Origin: Prorocentrum cordatum | Lineage: Eukaryota; Sar; Dinophyceae; Prorocentrales; Prorocentraceae | NCBI GenBank assembly: GCA_963575745.1 | Contig: CAUYUJ010021151.1 | Coordinates: 45,001-80,000 of the forward strand | Length of the DNA stretch: 35,000 bases | Reading direction: 5' to 3' | Shown here: positions 19,501 to 29,110 of the stretch, piece by piece | How the letters are laid out: every line of letters starts with the position of its first letter | Position numbering within the stretch: the stretch's first letter is position 1 | The notes under the pieces: model-generated | Seen by the model: the letters and a program-made list of their open reading frames with translations, nothing else | Told to the model about the DNA's origin: nothing | Database searches by the model: none | Program-made: the position numbers and the translations under genes

Positions 19501-20840
19501 CGGATTTCGGCCGTCTGGTTACGTCGAATCAGAAATCGGAGGAGGTTGTTGAGGACACTCCAGATCATATATCCAAACATACATTATGGAAATAATTAAA
19601 ATGCTAAATCCAACGAAGGAGCGACATGCATGTTCCATCTGGGCGTTCTACCACCGCGTCAAGCTGGCAAACCTCACCCGCGCATGGAATAGTGGAACAG
19701 GGACGTCCGAAGAGACCATGGGGGCATGCACAGTTTCTGGATGACTACGACAGTCTAGGGCGAGGGGTCGAACGTAAATAATTCCGCTAAGTCCAGGACG
19801 TGTTTTGACTTGGCCAGGAAGGACCTCCGCCAAACAGGCGGCAAAGACCGTCGACTCATGGAACCTTACCGGTGGAGACGGAACCAAGATATCAGCGGTT
19901 ATCCAGACGGCCTTCGCGAAGCAAAGTCTGACGGGCCAGGCGAAAACGCGCGGGCCAACGCCGCGGACTCGGATGCGGATCTAAAGCGGCCGCAGCCCCT
20001 CAGAGTAATAGTGCGGCCGTCGCAGAGCGCTCAGGTGGTCGATATCGCGGAAGATGATTTTCGGCGCCCGCAGTTGTCACGGGCAAAGTCTGTCGAAGTC
20101 GCAGACAGGTTCATGTTGCCAGGGCAAGGGGGGCCGAGGTGGCGATGTCGCGTCAGGGTGGTAATAGGAGATGTTGAGATTAGTTCTGACATTGAGGACA
20201 GACCGAGGCCGCGAACCCCTGCGAGGACCGGCGCGAGGCAAGCCATGTGAAGTCAAGCATCTGCTGGTAGATCGCGCGACAGTCCACGGGGTGGAGATGG
20301 GGATCGACCGCGCGCCTCGCGCGACCGAAGACCCAGCGACGCGCGCAGATGGCCTCAGATCGTTGGCGACCAAGCTGACAGAGGCCCTTCGTGAATAGAT
20401 GTGTCATTCGGTCGCCCTCGAACAGGCGAATGGCGCCGCCATTCGCAAAGCCGACGTCGAGAATGGCCGCGCAGCCAGCGCCATGCGCTGCTACGTTAGA
20501 GCTCGACGAAAAAAAACGAAGAGGCAAAACAAGATGCCCCGAGCAATCGGCCGACCGCAACGACGCGATGGTCGACGAGGTCCGCAACATCAACGAGGAA
20601 CGAGGTGAAGTGGCATCGGGCGAAAACTGGCGAGATGCCGGATAAGGTGGGCGGCGGTTATAAATTCGAGGTGAGTCGTCCACCCAACCGTCGCCAGCTA
20701 AGGCGCCGCCGCCCAAGCCGTCATCGGCGACAGCGGCCCCACCGCAACCGGCGCCCGTAACCAACGTTGAAGGCGCACATCCCCTGGCGAACGGCCCAAC
20801 AATGCGCAGTTGTGAATAGCGGGAAAAAGTGGAGCATCGT
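16581..20840. other. Long stretch without a recognised gene
   Basis: The least repetitive part of the window. 16.7-17.8 kb is very GC-rich and open on the minus strand for 416 codons, but the reading is Arg/Ala/Pro-rich without motifs. Moderately protein-like + frames occur at 19046-19336 (96 codons, containing YTVEEQQAELPNRVDDGDDA) and 19810-20250 (146 codons, containing QVVDIAEDDFRRPQLSRAKS). None matches a family I know. A TA-rich patch is at 19036-19058. Confidence 0.4.
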
Positions 20841-20844
20841 CATC

Positions 20845-21336
20845 AGCGGAGCTCCCTATGGGGAAACGAAGCGCGCGAGGCGTGTACCGACATGAGTGCG
20901 GCGGGCGCATGCCAGCGCAGCCATCGGAGCCTTCGGCGGGGCGCCCTACTGGGCCACGCAGCGGGTGAGGGGCGTGGCGACATGGGCGCGGCGGGCGCAT
21001 GCGAACGCGGCCGCTAGGGTCTTCGGTGGGGCTCTCTCTGGGGGCGACGAAACGAGTAAGGGATGTGCTGATAAGGGTGCAGCGGGCGCATGCGAGCGCA
21101 GCCTCTGGGGCCTTGGGTGGAGCTCCCTATGGGGCCACGGAACGTGTGAGATGTGTGCCGATATGACGGGACGGCGGGCACATGCGAGCGCAGTTATTCG
21201 TTGTTTTTTTCGGTGGAGCTCCCTATGTGGCCACCAGGCACGCGGGGTGCGTGCCGAAATTGGTGCGGCGGGCTCAGGCGATCGCAGCTACTGGAGCCCT
21301 TCGGTGGGACTCCCTAGTGGGACGCGAAGCGTGTGA

Positions 21337-21378
<42 letters not shown>

Positions 21379-22185
21379 TGTGTGTGTGTGGGACGTGTTT
21401 GTGTGTGTGCGCCATAAACGGGCGCGGCGGGCGCATGCGAACGCAGCCGCAGGGGCTTTCGGTGGAGTTGCTCGTGGGGCCACAAAATGGGTGAGGGGTG
21501 TGCCGCGGTGGGTTCCGCGGGGCGCATGCGAGCGCAACCACTTGGGCCTCCGGTGGAACTCCACTTGGGCCTTCGGTGGAGCTCCTTATGAGGCCACAAA
21601 ACGTATGGGTGGCGTGGCGAAACTTGTGCGGTGGACCCATGAAAGCGCAGGCCTTCGGTGGAGTTCCCTATGGGGTCACGAAGCGTGTGAGGGGAATGCC
21701 GAAAGGCTCGCGGCGGGCTTACGCGAGCACAACCACTGGGGCCTTCGGTGGAGCTCCCCATGGGGCCACGAAGAGTGTGAGGGGTGTACCGACGTGGGTA
21801 AGGCGGGCACATACGAGCGCAACCATCCGAGCTTTCAGCGGAGGTCTGGCAGAGGGCCACGAAACATGTGAGGGGTGTGCCAAAACAGGGGCGCGGCAGG
21901 CGTATGCGACCGCAGCCACTGGGGCCTTTGGTGGAGTTTCCTATGGGGCCACGAGGCGTGTTAGGGGTGTGCCGGGTGAGGGGTCTGCTGACATGGGTGC
22001 GGGCTGCGCGTGCGACCGCAGCCATGGGGCCTTCGGTGGAGCTCCCTATGGGGCCGCGAAGCGTGCGGGGGGTAAACCGAAATGGATGTGGCGGGCGCTT
22101 GCAAGCGCAGCCATAGGGGGCTTTCGGTGGAGCTCCCTATGAGGCCACGAAGTGTGTGAGGTGTGTGTGTGTGTGTCGAAATGGT
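20845..22185 (+). repeat. Minisatellite of about 91 bp, roughly 14-15 units
   Basis: Each unit contains GCCTTCGGTGGAGCTCCCTA then TGGGGCCACGAAGCGTGTGA, GGGGTGTGCCGACATGGGTG and GCGGCGGGCGCATGCGA. The CTCCCT landmark recurs at about 20852, 20942, 21032, 21123, 21219 and 21310, so spacings are 90, 90, 91, 96 and 91; later units vary more and some are short. The + strand can read as a repeat of about 30 residues (FGGAPYGATKRVRGVP) over several units, but frameshifting spacings stop any single frame from crossing the array. A TG microsatellite has expanded inside one unit. Confidence 0.85.
21340..21412 (+). repeat. TG dinucleotide microsatellite inside a minisatellite unit
   Basis: TG repeats with a few interruptions; they begin exactly where the other units read GTGTGAGGGGTGTGCC, so the run probably grew from that motif. 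A second short TG run lies at about 22160-22177 at the same place in the last unit. Confidence 0.9.
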
Positions 22186-22189
22186 TGTC

Positions 22190-23195
22190 TGGCGCGGGGG
22201 GCAGAGGCAAGGATGGGGAAGAGGAGTGAGGAAGGAAGGAAATATTGAAGGAACGCGGTGCGCTGTCTCTTCCAAACGAGGTCCCAGCACAACAGGATGG
22301 TTGGATAGAGCTGATGTTCCCTAGGTTGAGGAAGGATGGTGGCTTGTCGTGGGGGTCCTGAGGGGGTTCCGAGAGCACTTCGCTGTCTTGTGGCCTTCGT
22401 CGGGCCTCTTGGACGTATGTCGGAAGCAATCTCGAATTCTCGTCGGCTGCCTTGGATCATCTTGAAAGCCATCATGGAGCATTGGACGCCATCTTGGAGC
22501 CATCTTGGGCGAAACAGGGCTCCCTAACACGTCGTGGCCCGCCCAACAAAATCGTAGGTCGGGGACGGGGAGGGCACCCCTCCCCGAAGGGAAGATGCTT
22601 CGGGAAGGAAAGATATCGCTAGACCGCCTTAGCCCAAAGGGCTGGTGGACTTACAGTGTTTCCTCGCTTGCGACATGCCTCACCTTAGCCAGCGCCCCCG
22701 TCGTTGATGTTACCTCCGCGTACTCTGACACTGTCCTCTTCTGCATTAACGGGTGTTGCGACGCACACTTGCCATCTCAGCAGTTCAAGCGTCGTTGCCA
22801 TGCCATTTCGCTGCGCTTTGCAACTATATCGGCACCCTGCGTGATTACATCGTCCCTGGTTTGTTTCGCAGACGCGTCCAGCGAGCCACTGCCGCTCCTT
22901 GTGATGGGCAAGGCGTGCGTGGCCAAACGTTGGGTCAAAGTTTGGCCAGCATGTCTTTTCCTGCGCATATCCAGCTCTTCTCGGGTAAACATTGGGTGAC
23001 AGTTCCCAACATGCCTCGACGACTTCGATCAAACGAGTTGTGACCCCCTGAGGCTGTTCCTCTCAGCGACTTGGAGCCGGCGGTAAACCGTCAACCAGGT
23101 TACCGCCGGGCCCCTCGTAGAGCTTTTTACACGCCAGGTAGTGCTCAGAATCTAACAAGGAAGCTTCCTTGCAGATCAGCTTAAAAAACTCGAAA
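22190..23195. other. Stretch without a recognised gene; one hairpin
   Basis: Short overlapping frames only. 22440-22530 has a few CTTGGAGCCATCTTGGG-type units. 22915-22950 (GTGGCCAAACGTTGGGTCAAAG) resembles the repeat at 26519 and 27124. A 10-bp inverted repeat, CCGGCGGTAA / TTACCGCCGG, with a 13-base loop sits at 23077-23109. Confidence 0.4.
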
Positions 23196-23199
23196 CATG

Positions 23200-23860
23200 T
23201 ATTTTTTCGGGCTGTCCCTCTCAGCGACGAGTCCAGGGGCCCCCTCGGGATCTCCTGGGGGCATGCTGCGCCACCTCGAAGGGCCTCTTAGGCTTAGGTC
23301 GCCCTGGCGCCCCCTCTGGGCCGCCCCTCGAGGCCCGTCCTGGGTGCCTGCAGGGGGCCTCTTTGGGCCACTCCCTCCCCCCTCCTCCCTCCTCCCTCCC
23401 CCCTCCCCCCTCCTCCCTCCTCCCTCCTCCCTCCGCCCTCCTCCCTCCTCCCTCCTCCCTCCGCCGTCCCAGCTGGCCCTTGGGGCCACATCTGGGGCCA
23501 TCTTGAGCCGCCTTGAGTCTTACTGGCGCTGTCTGGGGCCGCGTTGGGGGCCTCTCGGGCCCCTCTGTGGCTCTCGTGTCGCCATTTTTTGTGCGGGCGC
23601 CTCTGGGAGGCAGAAGCCATCGGACAACTACGTACTTCTCAGCAGCGCGAGAGCCTTCTTGGGGCCTCTCTTGAGGCTCCTGTTCGGTCTTTTGGACCGA
23701 GCGTCTTGCGGACTCCATGCTGCACTTGGAGGCTCTCTCGCCGTCAGGCCTCATGGGCCCTCTGTGGGGCGCGTTGGGCTGGTCTTGGGTACTTCTGATT
23801 TTCTTGGCGACCTCTTGCGGTCCACCTGGGTCGTCTTGAAAGCCATTTCATTAGGCCGAT
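23200..23860 (+). repeat. CTTGGGGCC-type degenerate repeat block with internal CCCTCCT array
   Basis: Loose iterations of about 10-12 bp such as GGGGCCTCTTGGGGC, CCATCTTGAGCCGCCTTGAG and CTTGGGGCCTCTCTTGAGG. Between about 23378 and 23462 lies a run of CTCCCTC / CCTCCTCC units. Frames across it give Leu/Gly/Ser/Pro-rich peptides of no meaning. Confidence 0.75.
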
Positions 23861-24424
23861 CACAAGCGTTCAACGCAGCAGTGCGAAAGCCACCTTCAGA
23901 AATGCTCAGTTGGTTGGATTTGGGGCTAGGTATTATCTGAGTCCTTCCTGAGACCTTCTCCAGCCCGTCGGCTATCCTGCTCTTGCTCTTCCTCCTCCTG
24001 CCCGCATGGGGCCACCCTGGTCGACGCGGCTGGGCGCGCCCGGGACGACAGGTCGATATGGTGAGCGCGAGGGGCTCGGAAGACGGGCCGCAAGCGTAAA
24101 AAGCGAGAAGGCCACAGCAATTGGCGGCGTCTGTGGTGAGGTCACGCCGGAGGGCATCTCGGGCCGTCCTGGAGGGTATCTTGGGACGCGCTGGGCCATC
24201 TCAAGTGCCCTTGTGCCGAGCGGAAGCCCCAGAGGCGAAACGCGTTGAAGGGCAAGAGGGTTTCGCGGGAGCTCTTGCAACGGGCGTTGTCCCCCATGGT
24301 CCCCCGAAGGCTACCGCGGGGGGGAGAGGCATACAGGGCATGAGAGAAGCGATCCGTAAACGAGTTTTTCTTCTCGGGGAAGCAAAACAGAATTTGGCAG
24401 CACGGGGTCGATTGACGGAAGGCG

Positions 24425-24446
24425 TCCGTAGCCATTGTGGCTCGAG
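24425..24446 (+). other. Relic dinoflagellate spliced leader in front of eIF5A
   Basis: The 22 bases read T, CCGTAGCCATTGTGGCTCGA, G. Against the dinoflagellate leader (D then CCGTAGCCATTTTGGCTCAA then G) 20 of 22 positions agree; the changes are T to G at position 13 and A to G at position 20. The leader is normally added in trans to mRNA, so finding it in the DNA directly before a coding region indicates that a spliced mRNA was reverse transcribed and reinserted. A 5-T run at 24365-24369 lies about 55 bases upstream; a TTTT motif has been proposed as the dinoflagellate promoter box, but nothing here proves it. Confidence 0.9.
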
Positions 24447-24511
24447 TTCTCGGGTTGCCAGGCCACTTGCGGCCACGGGCGGGAGCTTGACACGCGAGCG
24501 GCCGCCGACAA

Positions 24512-25018
24512 ATGGCGGACGATGACGAGCCCACGTTCGACAAGGTCGATGCGGGTTCCTCGCACACGTACCCGCAGCAGTGCGGGGAGCTCCGCAAGGG
24601 TTCGATGGTGATGATCAAGGGCAAGGCCTGCAAGGTGGCAGAGATCTCTACGTCGAAGACGGGCAAGCACGGGCACGCGAAGGCACACATCGTGGCGCTG
24701 GACATCTTCACAGGCAAGAAGTACGAGGACTTGTGCCCCACGTCGCACAACATGGAGATCCCCTTCACGAAGCGCACGGAGTACCAGCTGCTCAGTGCTG
24801 ACGAGAGCACTGGCGAGGTCAGCTTGCTACTGGAGAGCGGTGAGACGAAGGACGACCTGAATTTGCCCACGTTCGTGCAGACGGGTGAGCCGACTGATGA
24901 AGACAAGAAGGTCGTCGAAGATATTTTGAAGATGCAGGAAGACGGTGACTCCATTCTCGTCGCGGTGCTGGCGGCCATCGGCCAGGAGAAGATTGTCGGT
25001 GCCAAGAAGATGCAGTGA
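24512..25018 (+). CDS. EIF5A: Eukaryotic translation initiation factor 5A
   Basis: A 168-residue intronless gene. eIF5A binds the ribosome E site and relieves stalling at proline-rich and other hard-to-translate sequences; it also helps termination. It needs hypusine, made on one lysine by deoxyhypusine synthase and hydroxylase. The hypusine loop TSKTGKHGHAK is intact (residues 47-57), with the modified lysine at residue 52 (codon at 24665). The N-terminal SH3-like domain covers about residues 17-86 (with DIFTGKKYED and the THNM-like SHNM) and the C-terminal OB-fold about 87-160. Length is slightly above the usual 155-160. The ATG follows a 65-base leader after the spliced-leader relic. Codons end mostly in G or C. 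No stop, frameshift or missing key residue is seen, so it looks functional. Flanks on both sides are repeat DNA with no operon-like neighbour. Confidence 0.97.
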   Translation: MADDDEPTFDKVDAGSSHTYPQQCGELRKGSMVMIKGKACKVAEISTSKTGKHGHAKAHIVALDIFTGKKYEDLCPTSHNMEIPFTKRTEYQLLSADESTGEVSLLLESGETKDDLNLPTFVQTGEPTDEDKKVVEDILKMQEDGDSILVAVLAAIGQEKIVGAKKMQ

Positions 25019-25085
25019 GGGACGCCATGGAAGTGGCACCGCCAATACGATCAAATAACAATATGTGAAATCATGCGTGTAATAC

Positions 25086-25090
25086 AAAAG
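25086..25090 (+). promoter_or_regulatory. Possible poly(A) addition motif AAAAG for eIF5A
   Basis: AAAAG occurs 67 bases after the stop codon. There is no AATAAA in the 3' flank. AAAAG/C at the cleavage site has been described for dinoflagellate tandem genes (Amphidinium). No poly(A) tract remains in the DNA. Confidence 0.35.
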
Positions 25091-25171
25091 AGACTACTCG
25101 GAGAGGGACGGACAATGTTCAGCACGCAGTCGTGGGAGAGCGGAGAATATGATTCGTTTCGGCTAATTACG

Positions 25172-25339
25172 CAGGGAGGAGAAGGAGGACGATGACGAGG
25201 AGGAGGAGGAGGACGAGGAGGGGGAGGGGGAGGAGGAGGAGGGGGAGGGGGAGGAGGAGGAGGAGGAGGAGGAGGAGGAGGAGGAGGAGGAGGAGGAGGA
25301 GGACGAGGAGGAGGAGGAGGAGGAGGACGAGGAGGAGGC
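25172..25339 (+). repeat. GGA triplet array
   Basis: GGA with GAC and GGG variants, about 170 bp, starting about 80 bases past the presumed eIF5A 3' end. Confidence 0.95.
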
Positions 25340-25742
25340 CTCGTGGGGCCCTCTTGGGGCCTCCTGGGGGCTTCCGAGGGGGCTTCGCGGGATCTCCGAG
25401 GGGCCTCCAGGGTGCCTCGTGTGCCGTTCTGGGCGCCCTGGGCCCGCCGGACGCCCTCGGAGGCCGTCTTTGGGGGCCTCTGGGGGCCTCTCGGCCCGTC
25501 CTGGAGCCCTCCTGGGTGCTTCCTGGGTCGTCTCGGGGCCATCTTGGGCCATTTTGGGCGATCTTGGGGCCATCCTGGGCCCTTTTCGTATTCGGGGGCC
25601 ATCTTGGGCCACTTTCTCGAGCCATCTTGGCCATTTTCGGGGTCGTCTCTGGGGTCGTCTCTGGGGGCGTCTTGGGCCATCTCGGGCCATCTTGGGCGTC
25701 GTCTCGGGGGTCGTCTCGGGGCCATCTCGGGCCATTTTCGTA
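25340..25742 (+). repeat. CTTGGGGCC-type degenerate repeat block
   Basis: Continues directly from the GGA array: GGGGCCCTCTTGGGGCCTCC first, then CATCTTGGGCCATTTTGGGC and CGTCTCGGGGCCATCTCGGG. The period is about 10-12 bp and drifts along the block. Confidence 0.8.
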
Positions 25743-25938
25743 GTCGGGCGATCGCAAACATGGATCGAGGGGGCGTGGATGAGCGACGGGTCCCGTCTTC
25801 ATTGGAAACCGCGGAGCTCCGGCGCCGAACAGGGCGGCACCGGCCGCATTTTTGGGGAGGGCGCCTCCCCCGATCCGTGGATTTGGCGGCCGCGCGCCAA
25901 ATCCATTGATCGCTAATCCATGTGTGCGCGCCTCCGAC
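25743..25938 (+). mobile_element. MITE-like element, family E, copy 2
   Basis: A 196-bp element. Left end GTCGGGCGATCGCAAACATG; the right end reads back as GTCGGAGGCGCGCACACATG, giving inverted repeats of about 24 bp. GTA occurs immediately outside both ends (25740-25742 and 25939-25941), a possible 3-bp target duplication. The interior matches copy 1 at 2659-2856, including the GGATTTGGCGG / CCGCGCGCCAAATCC palindrome. Confidence 0.8.
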
Positions 25939-26471
25939 GTATGTCGGAAGCCCGACAGGGCGAGAACGCGAAAATCAGCGGAAAACCTTGTTTTGATTGT
26001 CTTTGCTTATTTTTGAGGCATGTTGGGCGAACGTGGAAGCTTCTTGGACCCTCCTAGGCCGTATTAAATCAATGAAATTTAAAAACATCTTGTACCAGAT
26101 TCGGCTGTTTGGGAGGCCATCTTGGAAACATTGGATGTGAGTTGTCGTGCCTGTCTGGTTCTTGCGGTGCCTTCCGGGTGGCCGGCGGGATGCGCCGAGA
26201 TCTTATTGGGGACATGTTGGGATCGGGCCGAACGAACGGGGGGGATTGGGAAAGGGGGGGGTACGAAATCTGACGCATGCAGCTGGTTTCGGCCCCACCG
26301 AGGGGCCCATTCCTCGATACGTGGGCGCCTCCGGGCGCCGGGAGGCGCTGGGAAAATCAGCTACGTGAGCTGATTCTCAACCCCCCCCTTTGCTATCCCC
26401 CCCTTTCGCCCGGCCCGATGGGAGGGTACAAGGGATCAGTGAACATGCAGCACCCCCTGCACGGAAGTTAT
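25939..26471. other. Stretch without a recognised gene
   Basis: No convincing frame. It contains GGCGAGAACGCGAAAAT (about 25959), seen again in altered form at about 26832, and a self-complementary GGAAAATCAGCTACGTGAGCTGATT at about 26350-26375 (arms AATCAGCT / AGCTGATT). Confidence 0.4.
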
Positions 26472-26860
26472 TTGCGGCAAATAACTGCCTCCCGGCGCCT
26501 TTGAAGCGCCCGTGCGGCCAAAGGTTGGGCCGAAGTTTGGCCGAGCTATTGGATTGTGTGTTCCCCCAGCCGTGGTGGAGCCCCGTGGGGGAACCCTGGG
26601 GAGAGGAATAGGAAGGAGAAGGAGAGGGAGAAGACGGAAAACGAGGAGGAGGAGGAGGAGGAGGTCTTCTGAGGCCCTCTTGAGGCCTCCTGGAGGCTTC
26701 CTAGGAGTCTCTTGGGGACCGATGGGGAGTCTCTAAGGAGCCTCCTGGCCTTCTGAGGCTGTCTTGAGGCCCCCTCGAGGCAGTCGTGGGTCCCTCTTCG
26801 GGCGCTTTAGGGCCGTCTTGAAGGTGAAGGCGAGAATGCGAAAATAATGAACACATTTTC
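26472..26860 (+). repeat. Segmental duplication, unit 1
   Basis: Begins GCGGCAAATAACTGCC, then GCGCCCGTGCGGCCAAAGGT, GTGTGTTCCCCCAGCCGTGG, a GGA patch (26641-26663) and a CTTGAGGCC-type block ending GCAGTCGTGGGTCCCTCTTC and GGCCGTCTTGAAGG. The same order recurs at 27078-27510, shifted by about 607 bp. Confidence 0.7.
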
Positions 26861-27800
26861 GGTGAAGTCAATTGTTTAGGCCTCTTGGGCCATCTCGAGC
26901 CATGTCTTCGAGACATCTTGGGGCCATCCTGGGCTCTCTTGGGGCCGTCGTAGTCGTCTTAGAGGCCATATTTGGCCGAGATCCCATTGGACAACTGATG
27001 AAACAAAATAACCAAACCATTCAGAAGACTAGCACGCCGTGCACCCTGGTGGCAATCCACACGGCGCTGCGAATCGAAGACGCTTACAGCGAATCACCAC
27101 TGGCCCCTGCCTTTTGGAAACGACCATGTGGCCAAACGTTGGGCCGAAGTCTTGCCAAACTATTGGACTATGTGTTCCCCCCAGCCGTTGTGGAACCCCT
27201 GTGGGGGAGCCCGTGGGAGAGGAAGGGAAAGGAGGAGGAGAAGGAGGACGAGGAGGAGAAGGATGAGGAGGAAGCTCAAGAACAGAAGAGGAGGTCTCTT
27301 GAGGCCCTCTTGGGGCATCCTGGGGGCTCCCTAGGAGCCTCTTGGGAGCCTCTGAGGGGCCTCTTGGGGACCTCCTGGGGCCTCTTGGGGATCTCGTGGG
27401 AGCTTTTGAGAGCCTCTAAGGAACCTCTTGGTCTTCGGAGGCCTTATTGGGGCCCTCTCCGAGCAGTCGTGAGTCCCTCTTTGGGCGCTTTTGGGCCGTC
27501 TTGGTGGCCTCTTGGGGCTTTCTTGGGCAGTCTTCCGGGACATCTGGGGCCGTGGTGGGGCAATATTTGGGACTTGTGGGGCCGTCGTGGAGCGTGGGAA
27601 GCCCGACGCTGCAACCATTGAGAAACAACAGAAGCGCTAGCCTCCCGCAGGTCATCTTGGAGCACACTTGGGGCGTAGTGGATCATCTTGGGCCGTCTTG
27701 GGTGCATCTCGGCCCGTCTTGGAGACATGGTGGGGTCATGCTGGGCCCTCTTGGGAACATCTTCCCCGCCTTGGAAGCGTCTTGGAGGCCATCTTGGCCA
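26861..27800 (+). repeat. CTTGGGGCC-type repeat with segmental duplication unit 2 inside
   Basis: 27078-27510 is unit 2: GCGAATCACCACTGGCC, ATGTGGCCAAACGTTGGGCC, GTGTTCCCCCCAGCCG, a GGA patch (27231-27270), CTTGAGGCCCTCTTGGGGC, and GCAGTCGTGAGTCCCTCTTT. A single + frame runs 26872-27621 and includes KRPCGQTLGRSLAKLLDYVF, also seen with changes in unit 1 (KRPCGQRLGRSLAELLDCVF); I take this as a by-product of duplicated DNA, not as proof of a gene. The repeat continues to about 27800 (CGTCTTGGGTGCATCTCGGC). Confidence 0.65.
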
Positions 27801-28254
27801 GGCGGCAATGGGAGGGAACCCATTTCATCGGTAGGGGGTGGAGGGGCGAGCCCATGGCCAGAGGAGGGACCTGAGCTCTGGGCCAGGCATATATGTTGTA
27901 TATGCATCTACGTATGAGAGTTAATACTATCAATACGCACCATGTGTATATGCTCGAATGTGTCTACATATTTGCACTTTGTCTGATCGCCTCTGTCTCG
28001 CATGTGAACTCATGCTGTCCAGTGCCAGGCGCATTCATCCGCACTCTTCCTTTCCTGTGTGGCGGTGCGGTGCCCGACCATGCCAGGTGGAGTACAACTT
28101 GAGCGACAGGACTTTCGGGGCGCGCTCCTCTCTTCGTTGTCTTCGATTGCTGGGCTGTGCGGTCACAGTGACAGTTGCCTGCGGTGGCTGGAAGTGGGTC
28201 GCGGAACCGACTCAGGCTTTGGATGAGGAGCACCAGTTGCAGCAGGGATGCGGA
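27801..28254. other. Stretch without a recognised gene
   Basis: No convincing frame or repeat, apart from a TATG/TATA-rich patch near 27887-27970. Confidence 0.4.
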
Positions 28255-28295
28255 CCACGGAGGAGGAGAAGGAGGAGGCGGAGGAGGGTGAGAGG

Positions 28296-28381
28296 AAGGA
28301 CGATGATGATACTGTTGTTGTTGATGTTGATGGTGATGATGATGACGACGATGATGATGACGATGCTGATGATGATGATGT

Positions 28382-28425
<44 letters not shown>

Positions 28426-28690
28426 CTGATAATGATGATGATGATGAATCGGATGTTGATGCTGTTGCTGATGTTGATGATGATGGTGATGGTAATGGTG
28501 ATGCTGATGCTGATGTGGATGATGATGATGACCACGATCATGATGCTGATGATGATTATGCTACTGATGATGACGATGCTGAGGACGCTGATGTTGATGG
28601 ATAATATGATGATGACGACGATGATGTTGATGATGATGACGATTATGATGGTGATGATGATGGTGATGATGATGATGATGACGCTGAGGA
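28296..28690 (+). repeat. GAT triplet array
   Basis: About 395 bp of GAT/GAC/GTT/GCT triplets dominated by GATGAT, preceded by a GGA patch (28258-28290). It gives Asp, Met or Ile runs in the various frames, none of them a gene. Confidence 0.95.
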
Positions 28691-28758
28691 GAAGGAGGAG
28701 GTTCATGAGATGGAGAAGAAGATGAGGGTGCTGATGATGCTGATGATGCTGATGATGA

Positions 28759-28860
28759 TGAGATGAGATGAGATGAGATGAGATGAGATGAGATGAGATG
28801 AGATGCGATGCGATGAAATGAGATGAGATGTGATGAGATGAGATGAGATGAGATGAGGAG
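28759..28860 (+). repeat. GAGAT pentanucleotide array
   Basis: GAGAT repeated about 20 times with GCGAT and GTGAT variants, adjoining the GAT array through GCTGATGATGCTGATGATGA, and followed by GGA at 28855-28900. Confidence 0.95.
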
Positions 28861-29110
28861 GAGGATGTGGAGGAGGAGACAGAAGAGGAGGACGGATCAG
28901 CAGAAAGAAGGAAAGAAGTGGAGGCGGAGGCGGAGGCGGGAGGGGAGGTGCGGGAAGGATGAGGAGGCTGAGGCAGGAGTATCGGAGATTGGGGGGTGAG
29001 ATCGCAGTGAAACGGAGACCCCCCACCGGGAAATCGGTTTCGGTTTCGTGTTCGTGTCGTGCGTGCGGGCGAGGCGAAGCTGCGCGCAATCCTCCTGTAG
29101 CTAGGCCGAA

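Noticed and set aside
21340-21412. Cys-Val repeat peptide
   Set aside because: Direct translation of the TG microsatellite.
20845-22185. CRISPR-like array
   Set aside because: Units of about 91 bp are similar throughout, with no unique spacers, and the context is eukaryotic.
24142-25005. A 287-codon minus-strand frame
   Set aside because: Antisense shadow of eIF5A in GC-rich codons; the + strand carries the conserved protein.
25548-25557. GCCATTTTGG, 10 bases of the leader core
   Set aside because: It lies inside the GGCCATCTTGGG repeat block, where such strings arise from the repeat itself.
26872-27621. A 249-codon + frame
   Set aside because: It crosses the segmental duplication and CTTGGGGCC repeat; apart from one short shared peptide it is Gly/Leu/Trp/Ser repeat translation.
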